NCBI RefSeq assembly: GCF_030347995.1
Contig: NZ_JAQIBC010000002.1
Coordinates: 186,001-250,000 of the forward strand
Reading direction: 5' to 3'
DNA: 64,000 nt
Source: Sulfurovum xiamenensis
GTDB taxonomy: Bacteria > Campylobacterota > Campylobacteria > Campylobacterales > Sulfurovaceae
Part shown: one piece after another, positions 28,364-37,825 of the stretch
Position numbering within the stretch: the first letter of the stretch is position 1
Layout of the letters: each line of letters begins with the position of its first letter
Position numbers and translations under genes: made by a program
The notes under the pieces: generated by a model
Database searches by the model: none
Seen by the model: only the letters and a program-made list of their open reading frames with translations
Told to the model about the DNA's origin: nothing

Positions 28364-29002
28364 ATGGAAGCTGGTTTATTACTTATTTTCTGGTATGGTA
28401 TTTTACATGCATTTGGTCCTGATCATCTTACCGCTATTGCTGATTTTTCCATAGGAAAAAATAAACAAAAAACCTTGTTGATCACAGCACTCTTTGCCTT
28501 AGGTCATGGTCTCAGCCTTTTTATCTTTGCAAAAATACTCCAACACATTGAATTATCTGAAGAAATTTTAGCCTATGGAGATATGATCTCTGCCATGGTG
28601 ATCATAGGTATAGGTATCTATCTACTTACGATGGTTCTGACAAATCGTATTCAACTGCGAAAACATAAGCATGGCGATAAAGAGCACATACACATTTGGT
28701 TTGGAAAGTCGCATGAACACCATGGCATAGAGAACAGTTCTTCATTCTCACTGGGACTTTTAATGGGAGCAGGAGGTGTGAGAGGTATGCTGATCACACT
28801 GGGTGCTGTTCAAGGTAGCAGTGTAGATCTATCGATGGTAGGTCTTTTTACACTTGGGGTCATGCTGGTATTTTTTGCATTTGGACTGTTGATACTCTAT
28901 ATCAATCAAAGCTTTTTAGGTAATCTAAAAAACGTAAGAAGAGCATTTGCAACGGCCGGTTTCATTTCACTGATAGTCGGAACGAATATATTATTAGGAT
29001 AA
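28364..29002 (+). CDS. NicO/UreH-type nickel permease
   Basis: A 212-residue polytopic protein with about six helices. GILHAFGPDHLTAIADF (about 12-28) contains the H-x4-D-H nickel-binding motif of NicO/RcnA/UreH-type transporters, and FALGHGLSLFIFA a second histidine motif. A His-rich loop (HKHGDKEHIHIWFGKSHEHH) lies at mid-protein. It is inserted between hypF and hypB, so nickel import for the hydrogenase is the natural role; export or cobalt transport cannot be excluded from sequence. AAGGA lies eight bases before the ATG. Confidence 0.85.
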   Translation: MEAGLLLIFWYGILHAFGPDHLTAIADFSIGKNKQKTLLITALFALGHGLSLFIFAKILQHIELSEEILAYGDMISAMVIIGIGIYLLTMVLTNRIQLRKHKHGDKEHIHIWFGKSHEHHGIENSSSFSLGLLMGAGGVRGMLITLGAVQGSSVDLSMVGLFTLGVMLVFFAFGLLILYINQSFLGNLKNVRRAFATAGFISLIVGTNILLG

Positions 29003-29011
29003 AGGAAAAAT

Positions 29012-29794
29012 ATGTGTACAGATTGTGGGTGTAGTATAACAGAGAGTGTGATGGAGCATAGTCATGAAGGTAAAGATCATGCTCATTCTCATCAGCATCA
29101 AAAAGCACATGAACATTTACATCACAATCCACAACTCAATGATGCCAAAACCATCTCAGTCATTCAAAAGATCTTAGATAAAAATGACCATGAAGCAGAG
29201 CATAACAGACAACATTTTAACAACAAAGGTATATTGGGTATCAACCTTATGAGCAGTCCTGGGAGTGGGAAAACCACGCTGTTGGAACATATGGCAGATG
29301 TGGCAGATTTTAAATTTGGTGTGGTTGAGGGTGACTTAGAAACCAGTAAAGATGCAGAGAGGCTTCAAGCAAAAGGCATTCCTGCCATGCAGATACAGAC
29401 TGGTTCTGCTTGCCACTTGGATGCTTTTATGGTGCATAAAGGTTTACACGATATGCCGTTGGATGGGTTGGATGTATGTTTTGTGGAAAATGTAGGAAAC
29501 CTGGTCTGTCCTGCTTCTTATGATGTGGGTACACATTTGAACATCGTACTGGTCTCTATACCCGAAGGGGAAGACAAGATAGCCAAATATCCTGTCATGT
29601 TCCGTCAGGCCGATCTTGTCCTCATCACAAAAACCGACCTTCTGCCATACTTCAAGTATGATATTGAAAATGAAAAAGCCCAGGCCAGACGCATTAAACC
29701 CAATGTGGATATCCTGGAAGTCAATATCAATGATAAAGAGTCTATTCGTTCCGTTGTAGAGTGGATAAATTTCAAACGAAAAATGAGGGCTTAA
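29012..29794 (+). CDS. hypB: HypB, nickel-delivering GTPase
   Basis: A 260-residue GTPase that, with HypA, inserts nickel into the hydrogenase large subunit. The N-terminus has the high-affinity nickel motif CTDCGC (2-7) and a His-rich tract (about 20-40). The P-loop is SSPGSGKTTLLE (about 82-93); the metal-binding Cys/His pair of the G-domain is in QTGSACHLDA (about 130-139). Both nickel sites are therefore retained, and the His-rich tract may add nickel storage. An AAAGGAAAA site precedes the ATG. Confidence 0.96.
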   Translation: MCTDCGCSITESVMEHSHEGKDHAHSHQHQKAHEHLHHNPQLNDAKTISVIQKILDKNDHEAEHNRQHFNNKGILGINLMSSPGSGKTTLLEHMADVADFKFGVVEGDLETSKDAERLQAKGIPAMQIQTGSACHLDAFMVHKGLHDMPLDGLDVCFVENVGNLVCPASYDVGTHLNIVLVSIPEGEDKIAKYPVMFRQADLVLITKTDLLPYFKYDIENEKAQARRIKPNVDILEVNINDKESIRSVVEWINFKRKMRA

Positions 29795-29795
29795 T

Positions 29796-30083
29796 ATGTG
29801 TCTGTCCATACCCTCTAAAGTAGTGAAAATTGATGACAACAATATGGCTACAGTTGATACAATGGGGATCAAACGCCATGTAAGCCTTGATCTCATAGCT
29901 GATGAGATCAACATAGGAGACTATATACTCATCCATGTCGGTTTTGCAATGAATAAAATAGATGAAGAAGAAGCCTTGCAAAGTCTTGAGCTTTATCGGG
30001 AAATGCTTGAAGCTATGGAAGAGGAAGAGAGACGGCAAGTCATTGAATCGGATGACCAATGTGATAATCGGACCCAGGTATGA
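29796..30083 (+). CDS. hypC: HypC, hydrogenase maturation chaperone
   Basis: A 95-residue chaperone with the invariant N-terminal MCLSIPSKVV; Cys2 binds the Fe(CN)2CO unit and is exposed after Met removal. It shuttles iron between HypD and the large subunit. It begins one base after hypB and overlaps hypD by four bases (ATGA). The last 20 residues are acidic and somewhat longer than in short HypC proteins. Confidence 0.95.
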   Translation: MCLSIPSKVVKIDDNNMATVDTMGIKRHVSLDLIADEINIGDYILIHVGFAMNKIDEEEALQSLELYREMLEAMEEEERRQVIESDDQCDNRTQV

Positions 30084-31201
30084 GTGAACTTCAGCTTAAA
30101 GATCTTTATGACGGGTTTCGAGACCCTGATGTTATCAAAGCCTTGGCTAAGACCATTACGGATGAAACAAAAAATTTAAAAGAAACGTTAAATATTATGG
30201 AAGTATGTGGTGGGCATACCCATACCATTATGAAATATGGGCTAAAGCAACTACTCCCTCATAATATAGATTTTATACATGGTCCTGGTTGTCCGGTATG
30301 CATCATGCCAAAAGAACGGATCGATCATGCAATCGCCTTGGCGCAGATGGAAGATACCATTTTACTCACCCTGGGTGATATGATCCGTGTACCAGGTTCT
30401 AAAAGTTCTTTGGCGGTGGAACGGGCTAATGGTTGTGATATACGCGCATTGTATTCACCTTTGGATGCGATCAAGATCGCACTTGAAAATCCAGATAAAA
30501 AAGTTGTTTTCTTTGCCATAGGTTTTGAAACAACAACCCCTATGACAGCAGCATTACTAGAGCAGGTCGAAAAACAAGGTATCACTAATCTTTATTTTCA
30601 TATCAATCATGTACTTGTTCCTCCGGCAGTGGATGCCATCATGGCAGATGGTCAGGCAAAGATCAATGCGTTTATAGGCCCTGCACATGTCAGCGTCATC
30701 AGTGGAGCGAAGATCTATCAGCCATTACCTGAAAAATATGGTGCACCTGTAGTAGTCAGTGGGTTTGAACCGATTGATGTACTGCAGAGCATTTTGATGA
30801 TCGTGAGGCAAAAGAATGAAGAGCGCTGTGAAATGGAGATTCAATACAGCCGATCTGTGACCTTAGAGGGCAATATTAAAGCACAGGAAATGATAGCAAA
30901 ATTCATGGAACCACGTAAACATTTTCGCTGGCGTGGCATAGGCGACATTCCAGATAGTGCACTTGAACTAAGAGAAGAGTATGCTGCTTATGATGCAGAA
31001 AAAATATTTGCTGATATTCTACCAACAGAGCCTATTGATGACCATAAACTTTGTATCTGCGGAACGATACTCAAAGGATTGGCTAAGCCGAATAACTGTC
31101 AGGTCTTTGGAACGGCTTGTACACCAAACAATCCTATGGGTAGTTGTATGGTCAGCGCAGAAGGTGCCTGTAATGCCTATTACCGATATGGAGAGATCTA
31201 A
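30080..31201 (+). CDS. hypD: HypD, Fe(CN)2CO assembly scaffold
   Basis: A 373-residue Fe-S protein that builds the Fe(CN)2CO group with HypC. Visible hallmarks: EVCGGHTHTIMKYGL (about 41-55), the thiol redox motif GPGCPVCI (about 68-75), FAIGFETTTPMT (about 151-162), and the C-terminal cluster cysteines CICGTILKGLAKPNNC followed by GTACTPNNPMGSCMVS. Length is normal. It abuts hypE directly. Confidence 0.97.
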   Translation: MSELQLKDLYDGFRDPDVIKALAKTITDETKNLKETLNIMEVCGGHTHTIMKYGLKQLLPHNIDFIHGPGCPVCIMPKERIDHAIALAQMEDTILLTLGDMIRVPGSKSSLAVERANGCDIRALYSPLDAIKIALENPDKKVVFFAIGFETTTPMTAALLEQVEKQGITNLYFHINHVLVPPAVDAIMADGQAKINAFIGPAHVSVISGAKIYQPLPEKYGAPVVVSGFEPIDVLQSILMIVRQKNEERCEMEIQYSRSVTLEGNIKAQEMIAKFMEPRKHFRWRGIGDIPDSALELREEYAAYDAEKIFADILPTEPIDDHKLCICGTILKGLAKPNNCQVFGTACTPNNPMGSCMVSAEGACNAYYRYGEI

Positions 31202-32209
31202 ATGACAAGTCCTAAACAGATACAGCTGAGCCACGGTGGTGGTGGAGAAGAGACTAACAGCCTCATTCACGATCTCTTCTATCACTATTTCTCCAATGAT
31301 ACACTGCTCGCTGCAGAAGATGCTGCCGTTTTGGAAGTCAAAAAAAAGATCGCGTTTACCACAGATAGTTTTACCGTAAGCCCGATCTTCTTCAATGGTG
31401 GAAACATAGGAAAACTTGCCATAGCAGGTACGGTCAATGATCTTGCCATGATGGGTGCCAAACCACTTTATCTTAGTGCCTCCTTCATGATCGAGGAAGG
31501 ATTTTCTTTTGATGACTTGAAGACTATCGTAAAAGCAATGGCAGAGGAGCTTAAACACTCCGGAGCAAAAATTGTCTGTGGTGATACCAAAGTGGTTCCC
31601 AAAGGTGCCGTTGACAAATTATTTATCAATACCTCAGGCATAGGGGAGATAGAAAAAGAGGGGATCTCAGCAAATCATCTTCAGGAGGGAGATATCATTA
31701 TCGTCTCAGGTGATGTGGGACGGCATGGTGCAGCGATCCTGATGGAACGTGAAGGATTGGGAATTTCTGGTGATCTTAAGAGTGATTGTGCCACATTATG
31801 GCCAGCAGTTCAAGCCTTAATCGATGCAAATGTTTCTATCTCTGCTATGCGTGATGCTACACGTGGAGGCCTTTCTGCAGTATTGAATGAATGGGCTGAA
31901 CAAAGTGCAGTCTGTTTGGAAATCAAAGAGTCAAACATACCTGTTGATCAAGCGGTGCAGGGGATATGTGAACTGTTTGGTTTTGAAGCTTTTGATTTTG
32001 CCAATGAGGGTACCTTTATACTGTCTGTCCCTGAAAAAGATGCACAAATGGCATTAGCTGCACTGCATACAGTAGAAGTCACAAAGAAAGCAACTATGAT
32101 CGGCCAGGTAAGTAGAAAAAAAGAGGGAAGGGTCATCCTTCATTCTGCCTATGGAAGCAGCCGTTATCTTGACTTGCCAAAAGGCGAACTTTTACCTAGG
32201 ATATGCTAA
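31202..32209 (+). CDS. hypE: HypE, carbamoyl dehydratase for cyanide ligand formation
   Basis: A 335-residue AIR-synthase-fold protein. It accepts the carbamoyl group from HypF on its C-terminal cysteine and dehydrates it to thiocyanate using ATP. The required C-terminal PRIC is present. The N-terminal LSHGGGGEETNSLIHDL and FTTDSFTVSPIFFNGGNIGKL match the ATP-binding core. The gene follows the hypD stop without a gap and is followed by hypA after four bases. Confidence 0.97.
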   Translation: MTSPKQIQLSHGGGGEETNSLIHDLFYHYFSNDTLLAAEDAAVLEVKKKIAFTTDSFTVSPIFFNGGNIGKLAIAGTVNDLAMMGAKPLYLSASFMIEEGFSFDDLKTIVKAMAEELKHSGAKIVCGDTKVVPKGAVDKLFINTSGIGEIEKEGISANHLQEGDIIIVSGDVGRHGAAILMEREGLGISGDLKSDCATLWPAVQALIDANVSISAMRDATRGGLSAVLNEWAEQSAVCLEIKESNIPVDQAVQGICELFGFEAFDFANEGTFILSVPEKDAQMALAALHTVEVTKKATMIGQVSRKKEGRVILHSAYGSSRYLDLPKGELLPRIC

Positions 32210-32213
32210 CGTC

Positions 32214-32555
32214 ATGCATGAATACTCCATAGTCCAAGCCCTTTTAGAACAGTGTGAAGATCATGCCAGAGCAAATAATTCAACGAAAGTCACCAAAGTA
32301 GTGACCAAAATAGGCAAACTCAGCGGAGTGGAACCACATCTGCTAAAAACCGCTTTTGAAACATTTAGAGAAAAAACCGTGTGTGACGGTGCAGAATTTG
32401 TCATGCAGCTACAGGATCTTAAGCTCTACTGCAATACGTGTCAGCAAGAGAGCGAGCAGAATGAAGTTCGCTATCAGTGTCTTCACTGCCAAAGTACAGA
32501 TGTATCGGTCCTTGACGGTGAAGAGATGTATCTGATGACACTGGAGATGGAATAA
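32214..32555 (+). CDS. hypA: HypA, nickel chaperone
   Basis: A 113-residue protein starting at the ATG that gives MHEYSIVQALLEQC; His2 with the N-terminus binds nickel. The zinc site is made by CNTC and CLHC (about 72-93). It hands nickel to the hydrogenase with HypB and, in relatives, also to urease. It is the last gene of the hyd-hyp run; no clear terminator follows before the convergent transporter gene eight bases away. Confidence 0.96.
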   Translation: MHEYSIVQALLEQCEDHARANNSTKVTKVVTKIGKLSGVEPHLLKTAFETFREKTVCDGAEFVMQLQDLKLYCNTCQQESEQNEVRYQCLHCQSTDVSVLDGEEMYLMTLEME

Positions 32556-32563
32556 ACTACGAT

Positions 32564-33910
32564 CTACAGCAACTGTATCCAGAGAGATCGGGCAATTGTC
32601 ACGATAAGTAGAATACCCATTAGATTAAACATGATCCCGTATGTCGCCATTGTTTTGACTGAAACTGCACCTGAACTCATCGCTATTGCATTAGGCGGGG
32701 TAGCAATAGGAAGCATAAATGCATACGAAGCGCAGACCGTCGCGACCATCATGATCAGTGTTGCATCCATACCCGTTTGTTCGGCTACCTTATAGAGAAT
32801 AGGAAGCATGATCGATATCAGTGCGGTATTGCTGGTGATCTCTGTAGTAAAGGTGATCATAGCAGCAATGATAAGTAAGAACAGGATCATAGGCATATTC
32901 GCGAAGCCCATAAGATGTGAAGCGATCTCTTCAGCCATACCCGTCTTTGTGACCGCCGCAGCTATCGCAAACCCTGCACCAAAAAGAAACATGATACGGT
33001 AGGGGATGCTCTCTTTATCATCCATCCACTCCAAAATTGAAAAAGGCGGGACAAAAAGAAGCAGCCCGGCTGCAAGCAGTATACCCGGTTCACTCAACCC
33101 CAATCCATTGTAATACGGTTTAATAGGAGCATTGACTAAGAGCAGTATGATCAACCCGAAAAGAAGATAGACGACTTTCTTTTGATCGGCAGTAAGCGTT
33201 TTGTTACTGAGATCTGCTTCAATATACAGATTTTTAACACCCGCTCCCAGAATATACCCCACTGCTATAAACATCAAGAAAACCAATGGTGCAACCATAT
33301 ACATCCACTGGACAAAAGGAATAGCTTCCATCCCCATCTCATTCATGATCCCCAAAAGTATCAGGTTAGGCGGCGTACCGATAGGTGTCAATATACCTCC
33401 AATACTTGCCCCATAGGCTATACTTAAAGCAAATCGCATTTTGAGTTTTACATCTTCGGTTAAGAAGAGTGCGATTGGAAGCAGGAGCAGAGTGGTCGTG
33501 GTGTTTGAGAGTATAGAACTTAAAAGCCCCGATGTGATGATTAAAGCAAAGATAATGCCTCTGACAGAATTTGGGAACAGATCTAGCATTCTGCTTGCTA
33601 TCACTTTGTGAAGTCCTGTCTTCTCAACAGCGATCGCGATCAAAAAACCACCTAGAAAAAGGTAGATGATGGGATTGGCATAGTTTACCGCCGTCTCTTT
33701 TGTAGATAATATTCCTGTGGCGGGGAAAAGAACGATCGGAAGCAGTGAAACCACAGCCAGAGGCAACCCCTCATTCGTCCACAGTGTCACCATCAATACG
33801 ATCACTGCAACCATAAGAGACTGTTCAAGTGTAAAAAATGCGATCATCACTCCAAACGCAATGACCCCCAATAATATTGCCAGCAGTATTTTTCTTGTCT
33901 GTTTAACCAT
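32564..33910 (-). CDS. DASS-family sodium:dicarboxylate/sulfate symporter
   Basis: A 448-residue membrane protein of the SLC13/DASS family with about 11-12 helices. Signature segments include LLLPIALFLTEDVKLK, YGASIGGILTPIGTPPNLI (about 169-187, one SNT-like hairpin) and TEITSNTALISIMLPIL (about 354-370, the second). The family imports succinate, malate, fumarate or sulfate with sodium. Which anion is used here is not deducible. It is convergent with hypA and divergent from the PhoX-like lipoprotein gene. Confidence 0.9.
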   Translation of the reverse strand: MVKQTRKILLAILLGVIAFGVMIAFFTLEQSLMVAVIVLMVTLWTNEGLPLAVVSLLPIVLFPATGILSTKETAVNYANPIIYLFLGGFLIAIAVEKTGLHKVIASRMLDLFPNSVRGIIFALIITSGLLSSILSNTTTTLLLLPIALFLTEDVKLKMRFALSIAYGASIGGILTPIGTPPNLILLGIMNEMGMEAIPFVQWMYMVAPLVFLMFIAVGYILGAGVKNLYIEADLSNKTLTADQKKVVYLLFGLIILLLVNAPIKPYYNGLGLSEPGILLAAGLLLFVPPFSILEWMDDKESIPYRIMFLFGAGFAIAAAVTKTGMAEEIASHLMGFANMPMILFLLIIAAMITFTTEITSNTALISIMLPILYKVAEQTGMDATLIMMVATVCASYAFMLPIATPPNAIAMSSGAVSVKTMATYGIMFNLMGILLIVTIARSLWIQLL

Positions 33911-34150
33911 TGATATACTCTATCCCTTTGCTTATCTCTTTGTAATTTTATTGTGCCTCAAAAAACTTAAGAGTAGTGGTACAGAGTTCTATAAATTAAA
34001 TCAGTCATTAAAAGAGCCATATCATATAGTTATAACTTTTATTTATCTTATACGGATACATGCATGTAATCAAAATAATATATATTTGTTATCAATTTCT
34101 TCTAATATCCCACTGCATTTTTATGTATTAAACAAAACAAGGGAGCTAAA

Positions 34151-35536
34151 ATGAGCAAATGGATCAGTATTGCTGCATCGGCAGCATTAGTTTTAACATT
34201 ATCTGCGTGTACTACAGATGGTACAAATGGAGTTGATAATGTTGATAATATAGAGGAAGTTGATGCAACAGGTAATATCAATTTCAGTAATTTTGTTCCA
34301 ATAGAATTATCTGCTAATGCAGAGAATTGGGATCCAAGTGCACCTTGGAAATTACCGGAAGGTTATATTCAGACGGTTGTATCTGATGAAACTGATCTAA
34401 ATATCTATCCTACTGAAAATGATTGGCACGATATGAACGTGGTGAATGAAACTGGTACAAATGCAGGTCGTTATCTTTACCGTACACATGAAGTTCGTCT
34501 AGGTGCAACTGCTCCTACTGAATGGAATGATTTAGGTGGTGCAGTATCCGTTGTCGATCTGGAAACGGGTGAGACTAAAATCATTGCCCAGTCTACAAAT
34601 TTCACTGCAATTGACGGTATCGCATGGACGCCATGGGGAAGTATAGTATTTAATTCAGAGACAACTGCTGGTTCTTTCTATGAATTGACACTTGACCCTA
34701 ATGATATGATGTCCGGAACTGTTACTGAGCGTCCTGCAGTAGGTAAACTTTCACATGAAGGTGTTCAAGTTGATGCAGACGGTAATGTTTATGTCGTTGA
34801 TGAGCACCGTGGTCGTACTCAAGGTTGTACAGATACGAATGGTATTGGTGTCACTAATTTAGGTGATACTCAACTTCCTTGTGGCGGCGGTATCTACAAA
34901 TTCGTACCAAATACATATGGTGATCTATCATCAGGTAACCTCTATGTTCTTGGTTTCCCAGATGCTAACCGTGATGGAACAGGTCAAGGAGCATGGTTAG
35001 GACCAATAGATCCGGAAAATGCACGTGAATCAGGTTCTGATATAGGTGGTGCCAGCTACCAGCGTCCTGAAGACTTACAGATCATTGATGGTGTACTTTA
35101 TGCAGCGATCACTGAAGGTCCAAGAGACGAGTACGGCAAAGAGTATTATGAAGGTCGTGTACTTGCAATCGATCTTGAGACTATAAAGGTGACTAACTTT
35201 GTTAAAGCAGGACTTAATGCTCCTATTGAACTTGGTAAACCCGGTCAAGATGGTCATCAGACTGGTTTTGACAGTGTAGATAATCTTGCTAAAGCACCAA
35301 ACGGTGACTTGGTTATGGTTGAAGACAATAGTCCATCAGATATCTGGTTCGCATCAACTCAAACTAATGAATTCGGTGCTTCTAAATCTGTGAAACTTTT
35401 TGCTTCATTGACTGATGGTAGTGCAGAAGGTACAGGTATCTACTTCAGCCCAACTGATCCAGAAACACTTTATGTGAACATTCAGCACTCAGGTGCAGAA
35501 AATGGCGATGGTACTTGGGCTATCACTAAACCATAA
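34151..35536 (+). CDS. PhoX-like (DUF839) lipoprotein, possible alkaline phosphatase
   Basis: A 461-residue predicted lipoprotein (signal 1-18, lipobox LSAC). The body reads as a beta-propeller of the PhoX/DUF839 type: LSHEGVQVDADGNVYVVDEH, GGGIYKFVP, YQRPEDLQIIDGVLYAAITE, DNLAKAPNGDLVMVED and GTGIYFSPTDPETLYVNIQH. PhoX enzymes are calcium/iron phosphomonoesterases in the periplasm; Glu and Asp residues of that type are present, but activity is not proven and other propeller functions are possible. Most PhoX proteins use a Tat signal, whereas this one has a lipoprotein signal. GGGAG precedes the ATG. Confidence 0.78.
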   Translation: MSKWISIAASAALVLTLSACTTDGTNGVDNVDNIEEVDATGNINFSNFVPIELSANAENWDPSAPWKLPEGYIQTVVSDETDLNIYPTENDWHDMNVVNETGTNAGRYLYRTHEVRLGATAPTEWNDLGGAVSVVDLETGETKIIAQSTNFTAIDGIAWTPWGSIVFNSETTAGSFYELTLDPNDMMSGTVTERPAVGKLSHEGVQVDADGNVYVVDEHRGRTQGCTDTNGIGVTNLGDTQLPCGGGIYKFVPNTYGDLSSGNLYVLGFPDANRDGTGQGAWLGPIDPENARESGSDIGGASYQRPEDLQIIDGVLYAAITEGPRDEYGKEYYEGRVLAIDLETIKVTNFVKAGLNAPIELGKPGQDGHQTGFDSVDNLAKAPNGDLVMVEDNSPSDIWFASTQTNEFGASKSVKLFASLTDGSAEGTGIYFSPTDPETLYVNIQHSGAENGDGTWAITKP

Positions 35537-35565
35537 ATTTTTATAAACAAGAACTGTCATCATAT

Positions 35566-35591
35566 AAAGAGTGGGTATTTACCCACTCTTT
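35566..35591 (+). terminator. Intrinsic terminator after the PhoX-like gene
   Basis: A perfect 11-bp stem (AAAGAGTGGGT / ACCCACTCTTT) with a 4-base loop, 30 bases after the stop. The stem itself ends in TTT. Confidence 0.8.
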
Positions 35592-35729
35592 CCAGTAACT
35601 TCTTATTTCAATCATCAATCAAATTATAATCTTCCCAAAAAAACTAAATAACGATTTTATTAGGACTTGAGTAAAGGGCATAAAGTCGTTATAATAAAAT
35701 ATAATAAAATCAAAGGAGGTAATGTAGTC

Positions 35730-36197
35730 ATGAATTTTAATGAAAATATTATAGTTATCGCTAACTTAGGTGGGTTTGATGCATATCAGGTTGATACAGT
35801 CACAGGTATTGATCCCCAAGAGACAAGAAATGTGAGTGCCGGCACGCAAAAAGTGAGAAGAAACCTAACCACAATTAAAAAATTTGAATATATAGAACCG
35901 CATACCCATACATCCGATGACATGAGTGACCAGTTGGGAAATCAGGGGCACAATACCGGTGAACAGCATAACCGTTCATTAGAAGCAGAGCGTCGCGGTA
36001 TGCAGCAGATCGCTGATGATATCATTGCATTGATCTCTGAAACCAACCCTCCAAAATGGCATCTTGCCTTTCCTCAGGAAAACTTGAATAAACTCACTGA
36101 AATGATCGATACAAAAACCAAGGAAAAACTCGGAAAGAGTATTGGAAAAGATCTGACCAATGCACATGTGAAAGATCTACTATCATTTTTTGAATAG
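35730..36197 (+). CDS. Host-attachment-type protein (PF10116-like), function unclear
   Basis: A 155-residue soluble protein; the ATG chosen follows AAAGGAGG at about ten bases and gives the family-like start IIVIANLGGFDAYQV. The sequence RSLEAERRGMQQIADDI and PKWHLAFPQENLNKL match the family named after attachment to host cells in Agrobacterium, whose fold is related to eRF1 domain 2. In free-living bacteria the role is not known. It stands alone, with a terminator on either side of it. Confidence 0.7.
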   Translation: MNFNENIIVIANLGGFDAYQVDTVTGIDPQETRNVSAGTQKVRRNLTTIKKFEYIEPHTHTSDDMSDQLGNQGHNTGEQHNRSLEAERRGMQQIADDIIALISETNPPKWHLAFPQENLNKLTEMIDTKTKEKLGKSIGKDLTNAHVKDLLSFFE

Positions 36198-36271
36198 GTT
36201 TTTATCCCTATTGCTTAACCAGTAATAGAATGGTCTTCAAGTCATTGAGGTACATTGTGATATCCTTACAG

Positions 36272-36290
36272 GGTGTGTTTATGACACACC
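36272..36290. terminator. Hairpin between the attachment-type gene and the convergent hypothetical
   Basis: A 7-bp perfect stem (GGTGTGT / ACACACC) with a 5-base loop in the convergent intergenic space. No long U-run on either side. Confidence 0.4.
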
Positions 36291-36321
36291 ATACTGAACA
36301 CTCTTCTTTACAAAGAAACCA

Positions 36322-36618
36322 CTACAATCCCGATACTGCATGTAATGCATCATAAAGACCACGTTTATACTCTGTGTCATCCAGACAATCATAACGCTTT
36401 AACTGTTTTGATATCTGCAGCTTAAACTCTTCTCCTATTTTCTTTTCTTCTTGTAGGTAATAGTAAGTAAGTTCAATAAGGTACTCCAATGCAGTTACTC
36501 TGCCTTCTCTGTACTTATCACTTACGTGAAGTGTCGTATTGTTGAACTTGTAGAGTGTTAATTCATTGTAACAATGCTTACTGACCGATTCAAGCAGTTC
36601 TTTGGATGTAGATTTCAT
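36322..36618 (-). CDS. Hypothetical 98-residue protein
   Basis: A soluble, helical 98-residue protein (KSTSKELLESVSKHCYNELT at the start, YKRGLYDALHAVSGL at the end) with two cysteines and many Tyr/Leu residues. No family recognised. It lacks a clear ribosome site, but codon use and composition resemble neighbours and no better frame overlaps. Its helical pattern with RVTALEYLIELTYYYLQEE suggests a small four-helix domain. Function unknown. Confidence 0.55.
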   Translation of the reverse strand: MKSTSKELLESVSKHCYNELTLYKFNNTTLHVSDKYREGRVTALEYLIELTYYYLQEEKKIGEEFKLQISKQLKRYDCLDDTEYKRGLYDALHAVSGL

Positions 36619-36814
36619 AGATGTATTCTGACAGAAAAAGATGAAAGAAGTTGAAAGTATGTCAAATTGTCATAGAAAATGATATCCATGAATACGTCAT
36701 TCTATGTTTGAGAAATAAATGACGAAAAAAGTGCTACAATAGTATAGATGCGATACTAAACTCCAACGACGAAAGTGCCTAATATGGGTCTTATATTCAC
36801 AATAGGAGAGTAAT

Positions 36815-37207
36815 ATGGACAGAAAATTTATATTTATCAGTCTCATGTATGCCATCATTGGCTTGGCACTTGGTATTTTTATGGCAGCATCCAAAGACCA
36901 TAGTCATTTAGTAACGCATACGCATATCCTTCTCATTGGTTTTGTTGTCTCATTTATCTATGGTCTGTGTCACAAACTCTGGCTCAATAACCTGATCTCA
37001 AAACTATCTGTTACCCAATTTTATATTCATCAAGTCGGAACACTTGGCGTTGTCATTGGTTTATTTTTATATTATGGAAATTTTGTTTCTCTTGAAACTA
37101 TTGACCCATTTTTGGCACTATTCTCTATCACTGTATTTATTGGCATGATACTTATGACTGTTCTTTTCATTCGATCATCCAAATATGATATATCGAATGA
37201 TACGTAA
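36815..37207 (+). CDS. Four-helix membrane protein resembling a heme-copper oxidase subunit I fragment
   Basis: A 130-residue protein with four membrane helices and a GGAG six bases before the ATG. Helix 2 has THTHILLIGFVVSFIYGLCH (about 34-53), which resembles the heme-ligand helix of oxidase subunit I (H-x-H-x-x-x-x-G). A second His is near FYIHQVGTLGVVIG. Small proteins of this type occur widely in Campylobacterota without known function. Heme binding is inferred only from the His spacing. Confidence 0.6.
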   Translation: MDRKFIFISLMYAIIGLALGIFMAASKDHSHLVTHTHILLIGFVVSFIYGLCHKLWLNNLISKLSVTQFYIHQVGTLGVVIGLFLYYGNFVSLETIDPFLALFSITVFIGMILMTVLFIRSSKYDISNDT

Positions 37208-37395
37208 GTAAAATGATACATAGACGGGATATCGTTAAAAAATAATATAAGAATCTTTGCTTTACCTCATTTCATTAGGCGATTCTTTGATAATGGTCAA
37301 TGATGTTTCATCATTAAAAATAATTTCAAAAAAAATATCAAAGATAAATCATTTTGTCAGTAAAATACGTAAAATAATCTAAAAAAGGAATACCA

Positions 37396-37698
37396 ATGAA
37401 AAAAATACTACTTGCAAGTATACTTGTGTTAAGTATGAGCAGCTTTACACATGCAGAGTCTGATGAGTTCGATGATGATCTTGGTGAAGAGCTGACGGAA
37501 AGAGAGATCGTTCAAGACTATATAGATGACTGTAATAATCATGGCGACTATTATGGATGTTTTTCAGTCGCAATGAAATATGAGAAGGGTGAAGTATTGG
37601 AAAAAGATATTTCAAAAGCGATTGAATACTACGAAAAAGCCTGTAAACTCGGTTCTGAAGAAGGCTGTAAAATGGCTGAGAAGCTTAAGGTAAAATAA
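37396..37698 (+). CDS. Small secreted Sel1-repeat protein
   Basis: A 100-residue protein with a signal peptide (1-20), an acidic stretch, then one and a half Sel1-like repeats (YYGCFSVAMKYEKGEVLEKD, KAIEYYEKACKLGSEEGCKM). Cysteines spaced as in Helicobacter cysteine-rich Hcp proteins suggest disulfide-bridged repeats. Probably a periplasmic or secreted protein-interaction module. AAAAGG precedes the ATG. First of a run of small exported proteins. Confidence 0.72.
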   Translation: MKKILLASILVLSMSSFTHAESDEFDDDLGEELTEREIVQDYIDDCNNHGDYYGCFSVAMKYEKGEVLEKDISKAIEYYEKACKLGSEEGCKMAEKLKVK

Positions 37699-37825
37699 GA
37701 CCATTCTCTAAACAGGAAGGATAGAAGAAAAGTTAACGTCGATAGACAGAGAGTATAAAATTGTTTTTATACAATAACTCCACATTTTTATTTTATACTG
37801 TAATATATCAAAATTAGGAGGAACA

